64,000 bases of DNA from an uncultured Clostridia bacterium (GTDB lineage Bacteria > Bacillota > Clostridia > Monoglobales > Monoglobaceae), in NCBI GenBank assembly GCA_934454115.1, contig CAKSFQ010000007.1:25529-89528 (forward strand), given 5' to 3'. The position numbers and the translations under genes were made by a program. Shown one piece after another: positions 63,694-64,000 of the stretch; positions within the stretch are counted from its first letter, which is position 1, and every line of letters begins with the position of its first letter. The notes under the pieces were generated by a model, which had not been told where the DNA came from, made no database searches, and worked only from the letters and a program-made list of their open reading frames with translations.

Positions 63694-63980
63694 CCTTTGA
63701 CCAATGCCGTAATTGAGATTATTGAAATCACTAACGCCACTGTTATGCGATACACCGCTATGCGAATTTTCTTTAACCCTTTCTCGGTTTTTGTAAAAAG
63801 TTCTTCTTGAATTTTCCCAGCCTGTGTTGAAAGCAAATTCAATTCTGCTGTCAGTCTGTCCCTGTCCTGATGTGACAGAGCGTCGATTTTTTCCTCCAAA
63901 ATATCCAACCGATTTAAAATCGGTGTTAAGTCCTGCGTCTGTCGGTTCATACTTTTTAATTCCTCTAAAGTTGAATTCAT
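63660..63980 (-). CDS. Hypothetical coiled-coil membrane protein, 106 aa
   Basis: Starts MNSTLEELKSMNRQTQ, continues as a heptad-rich coiled coil (ILNRLDILEEKIDAL, LLSTQAGKIQEEL) and ends in one membrane helix (ITVALVISIISITALVKGCL). GAAGGAG lies ten bases before ATG 63980. Proteins of this layout occur near mobilisation genes of clostridial elements; the function is unknown. Further element genes probably lie beyond the window. Confidence 0.65.
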   Translation of the reverse strand: MNSTLEELKSMNRQTQDLTPILNRLDILEEKIDALSHQDRDRLTAELNLLSTQAGKIQEELFTKTEKGLKKIRIAVYRITVALVISIISITALVKGCLALLNLFRG

Positions 63981-64000
63981 TTTCCATATTCTCCTTCAAA

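Overview
The window looks like a chromosomal segment of a spore-forming, Gram-positive Clostridia-type bacterium (Firmicutes) of moderate GC. The grounds are a CtsR-McsA-McsB-ClpC heat-shock operon with a CtsR box, SpoIID- and SpoIIQ-like engulfment proteins, a LysM-GH18 spore cortex-type hydrolase, a RicA-like protein between miaB and mutS, MetQNI, ECF-type vitamin uptake, and AAGGAGG-like ribosome binding sites with consensus sigma-A promoters. I cannot name a genus.

Layout. 1-8.8 kb (minus strand): pncB, prs, miaB, ricA, mutS and mutL (3' end cut by the window edge). 9-16.5 kb: a NusG_II protein with a Gx-type membrane protein, an AraC regulator divergent from a sugar isomerase plus nagA, a spore-type GH18 hydrolase, and a NagB-ROK kinase fusion. 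16.5-30.9 kb (almost all minus): YolD plus a Y-family polymerase, a DUF6056-like membrane protein, ilvA-ridA, an acyltransferase, trmFO, topA, dprA, an rRNA methyltransferase, a folate-type ECF S component behind a THF riboswitch, and infC-rpmI-rplT behind an attenuated leader. 31-37 kb: comEC core plus low-molecular-weight phosphatase (plus), queA-tgt and spoIID (minus). 37.4-46.1 kb (plus): an aspartate-family and sulfur amino-acid block (asd-dapA-dapB-ACT protein, metY-metQ-metN-metI, a cysteine-containing leader ORF and cysK). 46-61 kb: DUF523, DUF421-DUF4363, glucokinase, the ctsR operon, a cyclophilin lipoprotein, ftsH, ispE, spoIIQ-like, trmO, tRNA-Pro and yigZ. 61.2-64 kb: the end of a mobile element with a large serine recombinase and small accessory genes.

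How the genes work together. Amino-sugar catabolism is covered by NagA, NagB and a ROK kinase, with two of these activities on one chain. The dap block makes lysine and peptidoglycan precursors from aspartate semialdehyde. MetY, CysK and MetQNI supply sulfur amino acids. RidA follows IlvA and can remove its reactive enamine products. Prs and PncB sit side by side and share PRPP for NAD salvage.

Most of the window is ordinary core genome. I found no convincing new defence or biosynthetic system. The most interesting items are the linker-less NagB-ROK fusion, the THF riboswitch whose downstream strand can hide the Shine-Dalgarno sequence, a 17-residue cysteine leader ORF and operator-like palindrome before cysK, an infC gene that appears to start with AUA behind an attenuator, and two long intergenic palindromic elements (46.1-46.4 and 49.1-49.4 kb), one with a diverged partial copy near 57.0 kb.
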